Shown: positions 54,778 through 64,000 of the stretch, piece by piece
Layout: each line of letters begins with the position of its first letter
Numbering within the stretch: the first letter of the stretch is position 1
NCBI GenBank assembly: GCA_963691705.1
Contig: OY829540.1
Span: 49,636,158-49,700,157 of the forward strand
Reading direction: 5' to 3'
DNA length: 64,000 bases
Source of the DNA: Viola odorata
Taxonomy: Eukaryota > Streptophyta > Magnoliopsida > Malpighiales > Violaceae
Position numbers and translations under genes: made by a program
Notes under the pieces: generated by a model
What the model was told of the DNA's origin: nothing
Databases searched by the model: none
Seen by the model: only the letters and a program-made list of their open reading frames with translations

Positions 54778-56607
54778 GTTGATGATTTTGGAAGTCTTCA
54801 AGTTCATCCTCCTATGTCGATTCTTGATGATCCAAAGGATGACACTCCATCTCTAGAAAATCCAGAAACTCAAGAGGAAAAAGAAACTAGAGAAGAGGTC
54901 CTTGAAAATGCAAATGATGAAGTCATTCAAAGTGATCAAGGCCCCTCAACTTCTAGACCTTGGAAAATGATGAATGCCCATCCACAAGAGCAAATCATAG
55001 GTAATCTAAATCGTAGAGGTATGTCTACTCGCTCTTCTTTTAGAAATATATGTGATCATCAAGCTTTTGTGTCTCAATTTGAGCCTAAAAAGTTTGATGA
55101 GGCTTCGCATGATGATTGTTGGATGATTGCCATGCAAGAGGAACTTAATCAATTTGAGCGTAATAGTGTTTGGAAATTAGTTCCTAGGCCTAGCAACCAT
55201 ACTATCATTGGAACCAAGTGGGTCTTTCGAAACAAACTTGATGAATCGGGAAATGTTATTAGGAATAAAGCTAGATTGGTAGCCCAAGGATATAACCAAC
55301 AAGAAGGTATTGATTTTGATGAAACATTTGCCCCGGTTGCTAGACTTGAAGCCATTCGCATGTTGTTAGCATTTGCATGTTTTAAAAATATGAGTCTATT
55401 TCAAATGGATGTTAAAAGTGCATTTTTAAATGGTTTCATTATGGAAGAAGTGTATGTTAAGCAACCTCCCGGTTTTGAAGATCATAAATTTCCTAACCAT
55501 GTGTTTAAATTGGAAAAGGCTTTATACGGTCTTAAACAAGCCCCTAGAGCTTGGTATGATCGTTTAAGTCAATTTTTATTGAAAAATGGTTTTAAAATGG
55601 GAACTATTGATTCTACACTCTTCACTAAACATGATGGAAAACATATGATTATCGTGCAAATTTATGTCGATGATATTATTTTTGGTGCCACTAATGTTTC
55701 TTTGTGCAAGGATTTTGAAAAATGTATGCATAGCGAATTTGAGATGAGCATGATGGGAGAATTGACATTCTTCCTTGGACTTCAAATCCGACAATCTCAA
55801 GAAGGCATTTTTATCAACCAAGCAAAGTACGTCAAGGATCTCCTCACCAAGTATGGATATGACAACATCAAGGAGAGTCCAATTCCCCTAAGTCCTACCA
55901 CAAATCTAGACAAAGATGAAAATGGTAAAGATGTAGACATTACTCTTTATCGAGGTATGATTGGTAGTCTTTTATATTTAACAGCAAGTAGACCGGATAT
56001 TATGTTTAGTGTTTGTCTATTTGCTCGTTATCAATCTTGTCCTAAAGAGTCTCATTTAGGTGCATTGAAAAGAATTTTCAGATATTTGAAAGGCACATCT
56101 AAATTAGGACTTTGGTATCCAAAAGGATGTAGCATTGCTCTAGTTGGCTATTCCGATTCTGATTTTGCAGGTTGTAGAATTGATAGGAAAAGCACTAGTG
56201 GTACATGTCATTTCTTAGGACAAGCTTTGGTTTCTTGGTCAAGTAAGAAGCAAAACTCGGTTGCTACTTCCACGACGGAAGCTGAATATGTTGCATGTGG
56301 TTCTTGTGTAGCACAAGTTTTATGGATGAAGCAAACTTTAGAAGATTTTGATCTAAAGTTTAGTGACATTCCTATTTATTGTGATAGTACAAGTGCATTA
56401 AAATTGGTCAAGAATCCTATTTGTCATTCACGGACTAAGCATATAGATGTGAGACATCATTTTATCCGTGATCATCTAGCAAAAGGGGATATTTCACTAC
56501 ACTTTGTTGGTACTAATGATCAGCTTGCAGATATTTTTACTAAACCTCTAGCAAAAGATCGGTTCATGGAGCTAAGACATGAGATCGGCATTTGTTATCC
56601 ATTTTGA
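54778..56607 (+). CDS. Sirevirus-like reverse transcriptase and RNase H
   Basis: Open for about 610 residues. After an acidic linker, the RVT_2 domain has [52 protein letters not shown] and the catalytic [11 protein letters not shown]. Copia RNase H follows ([20 protein letters not shown] and [13 protein letters not shown]), ending at TGA 56605-56607. No stop or frameshift is seen. The integrase-core deletion lies just upstream (54770), so this ORF is joined to nothing functional for integration. Confidence 0.93.
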   Translation, partial: VDDFGSLQVHPPMSILDDPKDDTPSLENPETQEEKETREEVLENANDEVIQSDQGPSTSRPWKMMNAHPQEQIIGNLNRRGMSTRSSFRNICDHQAFVSQFEPKKFDEASHDDCWMIAMQEELNQFERNSVWKLVPRPSNHTIIGTKWVFRNKLDESGNVIRNKARLVAQGYNQQEGIDFDETFAPVARLEAIRMLLAFACFKNMSLFQMDVKSAFLNGFIMEEVYVKQPPGFEDHKFPNHVFKLEKALYGLKQAPRAWYDRLSQFLLKNGFKMGTIDSTLFTKHDGKHMIIVQIYVDDIIFGATNVSLCKDFEKCMHSEFEMSMMGELTFFLGLQIRQSQEGIFINQAKYVKDLLTKYGYDNIKESPIPLSPTTNLDKDENGKDVDITLYRGMIGSLLYLTASRPDIMFSVCLFARYQSCPKESHLGALKRIFRYLKGTSKLGLWYPKGCSIALVGYSDSDFAGCRIDRKSTSGTCHFLGQALVSWSSKKQNSVATSTTEAEYVACGSCVAQVLWMKQTLEDFDLKFSDIPIYCDSTSALKLVKNPICHSRTKHIDVRHHFIRDHLAKGDISLHFVGTNDQLADIFTKPLAKDRFMELRHEIGICYPF

Positions 56608-57290
56608 ATAGATCTCCATTCGGTATTCCTATACACTCCATCTTTAATGTCTACTTGTTTGTTTATTAATTGAACTACTCTTGATTGATTATACTTACTT
56701 ACTTGTTTCTTATGAATTTGTTTTACCTTTGTTGACAAAGGGGGAATGAATTTAGGGGGAGCATGGTATTAAGTGTGGGATATGAAAGAGTGGGATGTTT
56801 AAGTGTGTATGTATTGAGTGTGTTGTGTGGTTTACTTTTGTTGGCACTCTAATTCTATCTTATACCTATTGTGCCATCTGTTTGTGCTTGCTCTTTATTT
56901 CTCCTATTTGGATTGTTGTTTTTTTTTTTTTCTTCTCTTTTTGTTGATGACAAAGGGGGAGAAGTATATATAGAAAGGGGGAAAGTCTCTATGGGGAGAA
57001 TAAGGTAAAGGGAGAAGTTTAGTAATGTGTTATGGGTAGTGCAGTTTATGGCTATTGGTAGCAACATTGATATCAAAGCTTTGAGCAAGCTTTATTTTTT
57101 TTTCTTTGTCATGCTTCTTGTACAACTAACGTTATATGTAGGGGGAGCATAAATGCTCTTGATGCATTTCAATAAGGGGAGCCTTCAAGACAAAGATTTA
57201 GGGGGAGTTCTTTCTCAAACTCACCTCTTTTACATCTCTACTTAAAATTTGTGCTTATTTTGTTTTGGTTAATTTGTGGTTGTCATCATC
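56608..57290 (+). other. Sirevirus-like 3' region with repeated G-rich tracts
   Basis: At least eight GGGGGA or GGGGAG tracts occur (near 56741, 56755, 56956, 56980, 57141, 57177, 57200 and 57296). Multiple polypurine-like tracts are reported as a Sirevirus hallmark. No env-like ORF. Confidence 0.8.
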
Positions 57291-57304
57291 AAAAAGGGGG
57301 AGAT
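57291..57304 (+). other. Polypurine tract of the Sirevirus-like element
   Basis: AAAAAGGGGGAGAT directly before the 3' LTR. Confidence 0.85.
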
Positions 57305-58694
57305 TGTTAGCCCAAGGGGTATTCGAACCTATTTTGATAATGTATAACACACAGATTAATTAGTCTACTAATTCAATTTTAAGTAAGAATGTTTTTTTCA
57401 GTTTGCGATCAAGACTTTAAGAAAGCACAAATTCATCAAATCGCAAGCGTGAAGATCAAGTGTTTTTGAGCTTATTCTTGCAAGTATGATTTCACTCTAA
57501 CACTTGATTTATGTTCTAGTACCTCAAGAATTTAGTGTCAAAAGGTTTTGGGTCAAAATAAGTTTTGAAAAACGTTTTAAGTATTTCGGATCAGATGTTT
57601 AAACGTGAATCACGTTTAGGGTTAAACGTGAATAACGGTGAGAGATTTTCTCTAACCGTGATCACGGTTGGTCCTAACCGTGATCACGTTTGTCTCGTGT
57701 CAAAACACCATTTTACATCCGAAGGTAGCGTGAATCACGTTAAGGGTGTTAACGTGATCACGGTTAAGCAACCGTGATCACGGTAAGACCTAACCGTGAA
57801 TCACGTCAGTATGCAACAGCTAGTTTTTCAAAAGCTAAAGGAGCTCGTCCTAACCGTGAATCACGGTTGTTCCTAACCGTGATCACGTTTAGAAGCAGAC
57901 AAGTTCCAACAGCTATTTTGTCCACTTAAAACGGCTCAATTTGTGTCCATACCCTCTTGTCTGATTCTTCCTCTATCAAAGACTATAAATACTCATCCTA
58001 GATGAGTAGAACAAATAGGAAGAACAAGAGAAAAACATAAGAAACCTTCAAACACATTTTTACATTTTACAAGCTCACTCAAATCAGATTTTCACAAAGC
58101 AAGTGTTCTAAAAACGATTTTATCCATCTTGCTTCATCTTGTCAAGCTTGTCTTCTGGGTTCTTCTTGAGGTAACTTTGAATATTTATTGGTGTTGGCTT
58201 GGAATCATATATTCATATATTTTGTACACCAATTTGTTTGTTGCATTTTGATACAATTCCATTGTTAAGGTTTGAAAAGTGTACCTAACACTTTTGGGTT
58301 AAGGGTAGTGTTCTCATCCCACTGAAAGAGAACTTAGGTTTGTGGTTGAGCCCTTGAAAAGCCATAGGTTATAGTTGTGCCTTGAAAAACTATTGGTAGG
58401 TTGTTAGTGAGCCTTGGAAAACTAATTGTAAGGTTGTTGGTGAGCCCCGGAAAACCAAATTGTAAGGTTGTTGAGCTGAACCCGTAAAAGCTCTAGTGAA
58501 TAGCAAGGATTGCATTCAGAAATCCTAAGAGGAGGACTCTTAGGTAGTGGAGTACAATTCAGTTGTGAATTGGAACCACTATACATCTTGTGTTGTGCTT
58601 TCCTTCCTTCCCTTGTGTGCAGAAAGTTTGAAGATTTGAAAAGGATTTAAAAGGGACTATTCACCCCCCCTCTAGTCCATATATTGATTTATCA
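57305..58694 (+). repeat. 3' LTR of the Sirevirus-like element
   Basis: 1390 bp, TATA at 57984-57991, C run of 7. Nearly identical to 51533-52926. Confidence 0.95.
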
Positions 58695-59533
58695 GACAGG
58701 TTCGATGGAATAAATTTCACTCGTTGGCAGGATAAGATGAAGTTCTTCCTGACTGCTCTCAAGATTTTCTATGTTCTGGAAGAAGACCCACTGCCGGAAC
58801 CGGGTGAGAATGATACTGATGCACAAAAGGCAGAAAAGAAAAACGTGATGATGACGAACTGGTTTGTAGGGGACACATTCTGAACACTCTGTTTGATCGG
58901 TTGTATGATCTGTTTACCGCTACAAAGTCACCGCGTGAAATTTGGAATGCTTTGGAGGCAAAGTACAAAACCGAGAAAATAGGTACGAACAAATTCATCA
59001 TTCTGAAATACATGGAATTTAAAATGGTTGATAATTTGTCTGTTCTGGACCAAATGCATGAAATTTCAATTCTGGTCAATCAACTTCGTGATCTCAACAT
59101 TAATGTTCCTGAATCATTCCAAATTGGTGCAATTATTGCAAAACTGCCACCAAGTTGGAATAATTATAGGAAGACCGTTATTTCACATTCCACGATGGAA
59201 TCTGAATTCATAGTGCTAAATGCGGCATGCAAGGAAGTAGAATGGATGAGAAACATGTTATTGGATATAGAGTTGTGGCCACAACCGATGGGAGCCATTT
59301 CCTTGTATTGTGATAGTGAAGCCACTATGTTAAGAGCATACAATAAAATCTATAATGGAAAGTCTAGACACATTAGCCTTAGGCATGAGTACGTTAGACA
59401 ACTAATAGTTGATGGAGTCATAACTATTGTCTACGTTCGGTCAAGCAGAAACTTGGCAGATCCTTTTACCAAGGGTTTATCTAGAGACTTGGTAAGAACA
59501 ACATCCATAGGGATGGGACTAAAACCCTTTTAA
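58695..59533 (+). pseudogene. Outer Copia gag (second copy) fused to RNase H, with pol deleted
   Basis: Gag continues from FDGINFTRWQDKMKFFLTAL. A 1-bp loss near 58835 shifts frame. From 58901 the frame is open: YDLFTATKSPREIWNALEAK, MVDNLSVLDQMHEISILVNQ, AKLPPSWNNYRKTVISHS. It then passes without a stop into the RNase H end: TMESEFIVLNAACKEVEWMR, YCDSEATMLRAYN, NLADPFTKGLSRD. Protease, integrase and RT are deleted between gag and RNase H (junction near 59180-59190). Confidence 0.85.
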
Positions 59534-60157
59534 GAGAATCACTAGTAATGGGAACCCAACCTTACTTTAGATTGCATCTACAGACCAAGGTTTAAAGGGT
59601 AATAACAAGTTACTAATACGTGGTTAGGAAAAACACTATTTGAAATAAAGTCCCGTCCAGAATGGATTAGTACTGACAGTTACGATTGAGAAGGATGAGT
59701 TATACTCTTAATGAAGTTCAAAACAAATCAGGTGATATGTCTTGGTAACGGGGACATTAATGGAACTTCACCTATATGAACATAAAAGTGGTGCCGCTTT
59801 AACATAAGCTTGGGTTTACTTATGTAAATGTTCATGAAACCGGGACGAAAGCACATGGCCATAGCAGTGCTAAAAAGTGTGTGAATTTCTCGAAAATTTA
59901 GATACCTCTATGTGTGGCTTGTCTCCGGTCTTAGGACAAAGAATTTTGGTTTAAGCTTAGGCCACCTTTAATTCTCTTAAGACTTTGAGATAAGTTCACA
60001 AAGGGATGGTTTAAGTCGAAAGATACCTTCTTTTATGCATAGTGATATCAAAAGTGATCTGGTTTGCACTGACATTACAATCTAGTGGGGGAATGTTATA
60101 TATATACATATAAATCAGTAGGTTGTAATGTGAAACTATTACAACCTAGTGGGGGAT
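59534..60157 (+). other. Outer Copia 3' region with a doubled polypurine motif
   Basis: CTAGTGGGGGA occurs at 60082-60092 and again at 60146-60156, the second directly before the 3' LTR and so the likely polypurine tract. The surrounding ACAATCTAG / ACAACCTAG is repeated too. Otherwise no coding. Confidence 0.65.
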
Positions 60158-60797
60158 TGTTGGATTTATAGTATATTATATAAGTGTTTGTGTGTTGTAA
60201 TGGGTATTGGAAAGGCAATTGAAAAGTGTGAGGAAATATAAATGGTTTATATATGGAAATGATCCATAAGACTTTGTCAACAACCATTTCTTTTCGTTTG
60301 AACCGAAGAGTTCCAACAGTTGGAACAGACACAACTGTTGGTGCAGACGCAACGGCTGGAACGGACACAACGGTTGGTGCAGATACAATGGTTGGAACGG
60401 ACACAACGGTTGGTGCAGATACAATTGTTGGAACGAACACAACGGTTGGTGCAGACACAACTGTTGGAACGGACACAATAATTGGAATAGACACAACTGT
60501 TGGAACGAACACAACTGACCGAAGAGTTATAACTCTTCTTTTCAGACCTTTTCGTAATCTATATATAGAATGCAAATCAGTAAATTGATTCATTCGAATC
60601 ATTCGAGAAATTTAGAATTCTTCAGAATTGCTATCTGCAGAATTCATTGGTTTTGTTATATCCTGGGAGGCAATTTGCTGGGAACCTATTAGCAAACTCG
60701 ATACAAGTGGGGGCAAATATTGTCTTAAGGAAAGTGATATTTCTCGTGACTCAAAACCAGATTATTATTCTTTCCATTTAACACAATATTCCCAATA
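60158..60797 (+). repeat. 3' LTR of the outer Copia element
   Basis: 640 bp. It starts TGTTGG and ends CCCAATA instead of CCAACA. The minisatellite is at 60322-60519 (11 units). The last base pair of the expected terminus is mutated. Confidence 0.92.
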
Positions 60798-62253
60798 AGA
60801 ACTCTTCCCGGGATGGAATGAATCTGGTTTCTATCCCTGATGGATTAGAATCCTGGGAGGAAAAAATGAGCTAGGGAAGTTGTCTGAAGTGATTCTACGA
60901 GTCGTGCCAGGGAAGTTGAAGGAGCATATAGACAGGATCAATGCATCAGAAGAGGTAAAGTTTAGTTGTGTCATTGTCGATGGTAGTATTGGTTGGGCTC
61001 TAGAAGTAGCAGAGGAGTTGAGAATTCGTGGAGCTGTCTTTTGTCTGCATCAGCTGCACAACTTTCCTTGAACTTCAGTATCCCTAAGCTACAGAATTGT
61101 GGAATCATCAATAGCCACGGTGAGTTAATTATACTCTATTGCCAACTTTTCTTTTATCTCCCTGGGTAGGAAACTAATTTTGCTCGGGTTTAAATGACTC
61201 TCCCGGCATAGTTTTCTATATTCTCTCGACCACAACTAATGTTGTTCAACTTCTTTAAGAATGATTGGAATGGATGAAGCTGTGCGTTCTTTTTTCTTGA
61301 TTTGTTTTCTTTTGGTTTGTAGGAACTCTAATGTAGAAGCAGATGCTTCAGTTGGCTCCAAGAATGCCTGGCGTAAACCCTGAAAACTTCTCATGGGCCC
61401 GCCTCGGTGACTTCACGACACAAAAGATTGCATTTAGTATTGTAGTTAGAAACAGCAAGGCTGTGAAATCGGCAGACAGGATAATCTGTAACTCCGCAAA
61501 TGACCTGGAGCCTGAAGTATTTGCCTTTTCTCCAAAAAATTCACCAATAGGACCACTTTTGGCGAATAATCGGGTTGGTTTTTCAGAAGGATATATCTGG
61601 CAGGAAGATTCAAGTTGCTTGAAATGGCTTGATCATCAGCAGCCTAACTTGGTCATTTACGTTGCCTTTGGTAGCTTCGCTGTTTTTGACCAAACCCAGT
61701 TCCAGGAACTAGCACTTGGGCTCGAGCTTTGCAATAAGCCATTCTTGTGGGTGGTGAGGCCAGACAATGCTGGTGATACAAATACAGCTTACCCAGAAGG
61801 ATTTCAGGAACGAGTAGCGGACAGCGGACGAATGGTTTGTTGGGCACCTCAACAGGAAGTGCTTAGCCACGCTTCTGTTGCCTGCTTCTTAAGCCATAGT
61901 GGTTGGAATTCCACAATAGAAGGTGTAAGCAATGGGGTGGTCCCTTTCCTGTGCTGGCCATACTTTGCTGACCAATTTCTTAACGAGAGCTACATTTGTG
62001 ATGTTTGGAAAGCTGGATTGAGATTTGATCGAAACGAAAGTGGGATTACCGCGGGAGAAGAAGTTAAGATAAGGTGGATGAAGTTGTTGGTGACGGATGA
62101 TTTAAAGCAAGAGCTTTAGAACTCAAAACATCAGCTATGAGGAGTGTGGCAGAAAATGGTCATTCTAGCAAGAACTTGAAGAACTTCATTGAGTGGTTGA
62201 AAACATATAAAGACTTGTTTGGTCCAACAAAATGTAATGATACGTTCAAATAA
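60798..62253 (+). pseudogene. UGT83A-like UDP-glycosyltransferase, 3' part
   Basis: Continues the gene cut at 50315. Exon 1 rest (60798 to about 61120) reads GMNLVSIPDGLE, then a frameshift near 60868, then VVPGKLKEHIDRINASEE, with more frameshifts near 61045. After an intron (acceptor TTGTAG near 61321), exon 2 has a TAG at 61334 where the sister gene has Lys, and then LQLAPRMPGVNPENFSWARL, DQTQFQELALGLE and the PSPG sugar-donor box WAPQQEVLSHASVACFLSHS to FADQ. A frameshift near 62108 breaks the C-terminus (continuing to a stop at 62251). The defects beyond the insertion show long decay, or decay since insertion. Confidence 0.9.
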
Positions 62254-62950
62254 ATGCAATTCTTTCATGAATTTGCACGAAAAAAAGAATCCTGTAATGG
62301 AGTTTTAATGTCTCGAATTTGAATTTTGGACGGGAGCAAAATTTATATCAGGAGAGTCGCCCATTTTGAGGGTTCAATAGTGTTCGAACGAGATTAGACT
62401 TAGTTGAAAGGATTAGACAAAGAAAGATCAGAATGACTAACAGTTCCATTTGCACTAAAAAATATACACAACTAGCTATACATTTGCTAAAGTTTGCACA
62501 GATGGATCGCTGGAAATTAACATCAAATTTCAAATGCCATTATTTGTCATTCATTACCTATCTGTATTTTTAAGTGAAAGTTAGATTTTTAATGTATGTA
62601 AAAATAGGTGTTAGAAGTAAAAAAAAATTACTTTCACCTACTGCCATTATTTCTCATTATCTCTCTATGTTTAATTAACTAGTAGAATACCTAAGTTATT
62701 TATGCAAAACATACATAAAATACAATAACTATGCAAGACTCCTAGATGTAGCACTCATATGGACCTTAGGATATCAAAAATACAAAATTCCAAAATTATC
62801 AAAACAGAACAAGAGGAAGAGTGCTAAATTACAAAAAATCATGAGCATTGGCTTCTTGGTTTCTCCTCCTGCTCTTACTATAAGTCATAGGTACTAGCAT
62901 GAGGCAAAATGCAGAGCAGAAAGAGTTATTACAAACTAGAACGGAAAAAA
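62254..62950. other. Intergenic spacer between the UGT genes
   Basis: AT-rich. No feature is supported. It holds the terminator of the first gene and the promoter of the second. Confidence 0.45.
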
Positions 62951-64000
62951 ATGGGCAGAAGTACTCATGTTTTAGCCATACCTTATCCAGCACAAGGTCA
63001 TGTGATTCCTTTCATGGAACTGTCAAAATGTTTGACACAACATGGATTCAAAGTCACTTTTGTCAACACAGAGTTTAACCATAAGAGAGTTCTTAAAGCA
63101 ATGGCAGACGAAACCTTTTTTGGTGATGGATTGATTCATCTGGTTTCAATTCCTGATGGGTTGGAACCATTGGAGGATAGGAATGATTTGGGTAAGCTAA
63201 CCGAATCGATCCTTCAAGTCATGCCAGGGAAGCTGAAGGAGCTGATAGACAGGATCAATGCATCAGAAGAAGAAAATATCAGTTGTGTCATTGCAGATGA
63301 GAATATGGGATGGGCTCTAGAAGTAGCTGAGGAGATGAAAATCCACCGAGCTGCGTTTTGGCCTGCATCAGCTGCATTACTTTCCTTGCTTTTATTTGTC
63401 CCAAAGCTAGAAGATGATGAAATCATCAACAGCAATGGTAAGTTAATTACTCTTTTATCTCGTACCAACTTTCGTTTAAACTCTGGTTTTAGTAACTTTC
63501 GATCAAATTCTAGTAACTTTAACATTTTAATGATCAAGATTTGGCCACATAGTTCATGCGATCAGGCTTATTAGGTTTCTTTATTCTTGGTTTGCAGGAA
63601 CTCCAATGAAGAAGCAGATGTTTAAGCTGGCACCAGGAATTCCTGCCATGAATCCTGGAAACTTCGTGTGGGCCTGCATGGGAGATCCGATGACAGACAA
63701 GATTATATTCGATCTTGTAGTTGGAAACAACAAGGCTGTAAAATTAGCAGAATGTATAATCTGCAACTCTGCATATGACCTAGAGGCTGGAGCATTTACT
63801 TTCTCCCCAAACATATTACCAATCGGACCGCTTCTTGCAAGAAATCGGCCAGGAAATACATCAGGATACTTCTGGAAGGAAGACTCAAGTTGCTTGAAAT
63901 GGCTCGATCAACAACAACCTAACTCGGTCGTTTACGTTGCATTCGGTAGCTTCACTGTTTTCGACCAGACCCAGTTCAAGGAACTTGCACTTGGGCTAGA
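62951..64000 (+). CDS. UGT83A-like UDP-glycosyltransferase (runs off window)
   Basis: Exon 1 62951-63437, intron 63438-63597 (GTAAGT to TTGCAG), exon 2 from 63598, still open at the window end. The ATG at 62951 (MGRSTHVLAIPYPAQGHVIP) was chosen over an in-frame upstream ATG at 62909 because it aligns with the sister gene and the family. Features: His of the PAQGH block near residue 18, KVTFVNTEFNHKRVL, a conserved acidic block SCVIADENMGWALEVAEEMK, then LKWLDQQQPNSVVYVAFGSF in exon 2. The PSPG box lies beyond the edge. It transfers sugar from UDP-sugar to a small acceptor in the cytosol; the acceptor is unknown. UGT83A1 of Arabidopsis is the nearest named family. It looks intact. Confidence 0.92.

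Larger units (their letters stand above)
51533..58694 (+). mobile_element. Young Sirevirus-like Copia retrotransposon lacking the integrase core
   Basis: LTRs 51533-52926 and 57305-58694 with perfect duplication GACAG (51528-51532 and 58695-58699). About seven substitutions plus a poly-C length change separate the LTRs. That is roughly 0.5 percent, or about 0.2 My at 1.3e-8 per site per year. Gag, protease and pre-integrase, then a deletion, then RT and RNase H. Several GGGGGAG tracts between pol and the 3' LTR and a palindrome array upstream of TATA match known Sirevirus traits. Confidence 0.93.
50316..60797 (+). mobile_element. Deleted Copia-type LTR retrotransposon splitting a UGT gene
   Basis: LTRs 50316-50991 and 60158-60797 are flanked by a 5-bp duplication, AGAGC/AGAAC. 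Internally only a UBN2-type gag, partly duplicated, and a C-terminal RNase H remain. Protease, integrase and RT are gone. A young Sirevirus-like element (51533-58694) is nested in the second gag copy. Without the nest the element is about 3.3 kb. No clear methionine-tRNA PBS follows the 5' LTR. Confidence 0.9.

Overview
This is a plant nuclear window, most likely from a eudicot. The signs are genes split by GT-AG introns, a plant UDP-glycosyltransferase family, a spliceosomal U5 protein gene, class III peroxidase remnants, and dense LTR retrotransposons and TIR DNA transposons. There is nothing bacterial: no operons, tRNA, rRNA or CRISPR were seen. The species cannot be named from the sequence alone. 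About 85 to 90 percent of the window is transposon-derived.

Layout. (1) 1-11137: minus-strand Ty3/Gypsy element of the Tat lineage ('Tat-1'), with a coding-like antisense gene region and a tandem-repeat UTR. Its 3' LTR lies outside the window. (2) 11143-22350: decayed plus-strand Athila-type Gypsy element with a long LTR, gag, protease, RT, RNase H, integrase and an env-position ORF. (3) 23173-36568: a complete second Tat element ('Tat-2', minus strand, TSD GTAGG). It carries three plus-strand antisense ORFs, a 140-bp tandem array, and a Sirevirus-like solo LTR nested in its gag (33654-34844, TSD GTTAT). (4) 36592-40488: DNA-transposon debris. This includes a hAT transposase remnant, a long-TIR Pack-MULE-like element holding a broken AP2/ERF fragment, a non-autonomous hAT nested in its TIR, and a Stowaway-like MITE. 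(5) 40623-41791: an intact two-exon gene for the U5 snRNP DIM1/YLS8 protein. (6) 42350-49537: two nested TIR elements with 3-bp TSDs that carry pieces of host genes: uS8/RPS15a last exon, Cu/Zn SOD exon, class III peroxidase, and an unidentified first exon. (7) 50151-64000: a tandem pair of UGT83A-like glycosyltransferase genes. The first is a pseudogene split by a deleted Copia element (50316-60797), itself split by a very young Sirevirus-like Copia element (51533-58694, TSD GACAG). The second is open and runs off the window end.

Only two host genes look functional: the DIM1/YLS8 gene and the second UGT (partial). The points most worth following up are the antisense ORF cassettes of the Tat elements (two tandem paralogous small ORFs, each with its own TATA box), the nested gene-capturing TIR elements, the palindrome arrays of the Sirevirus LTRs, and a dispersed near-palindrome in the Athila element.
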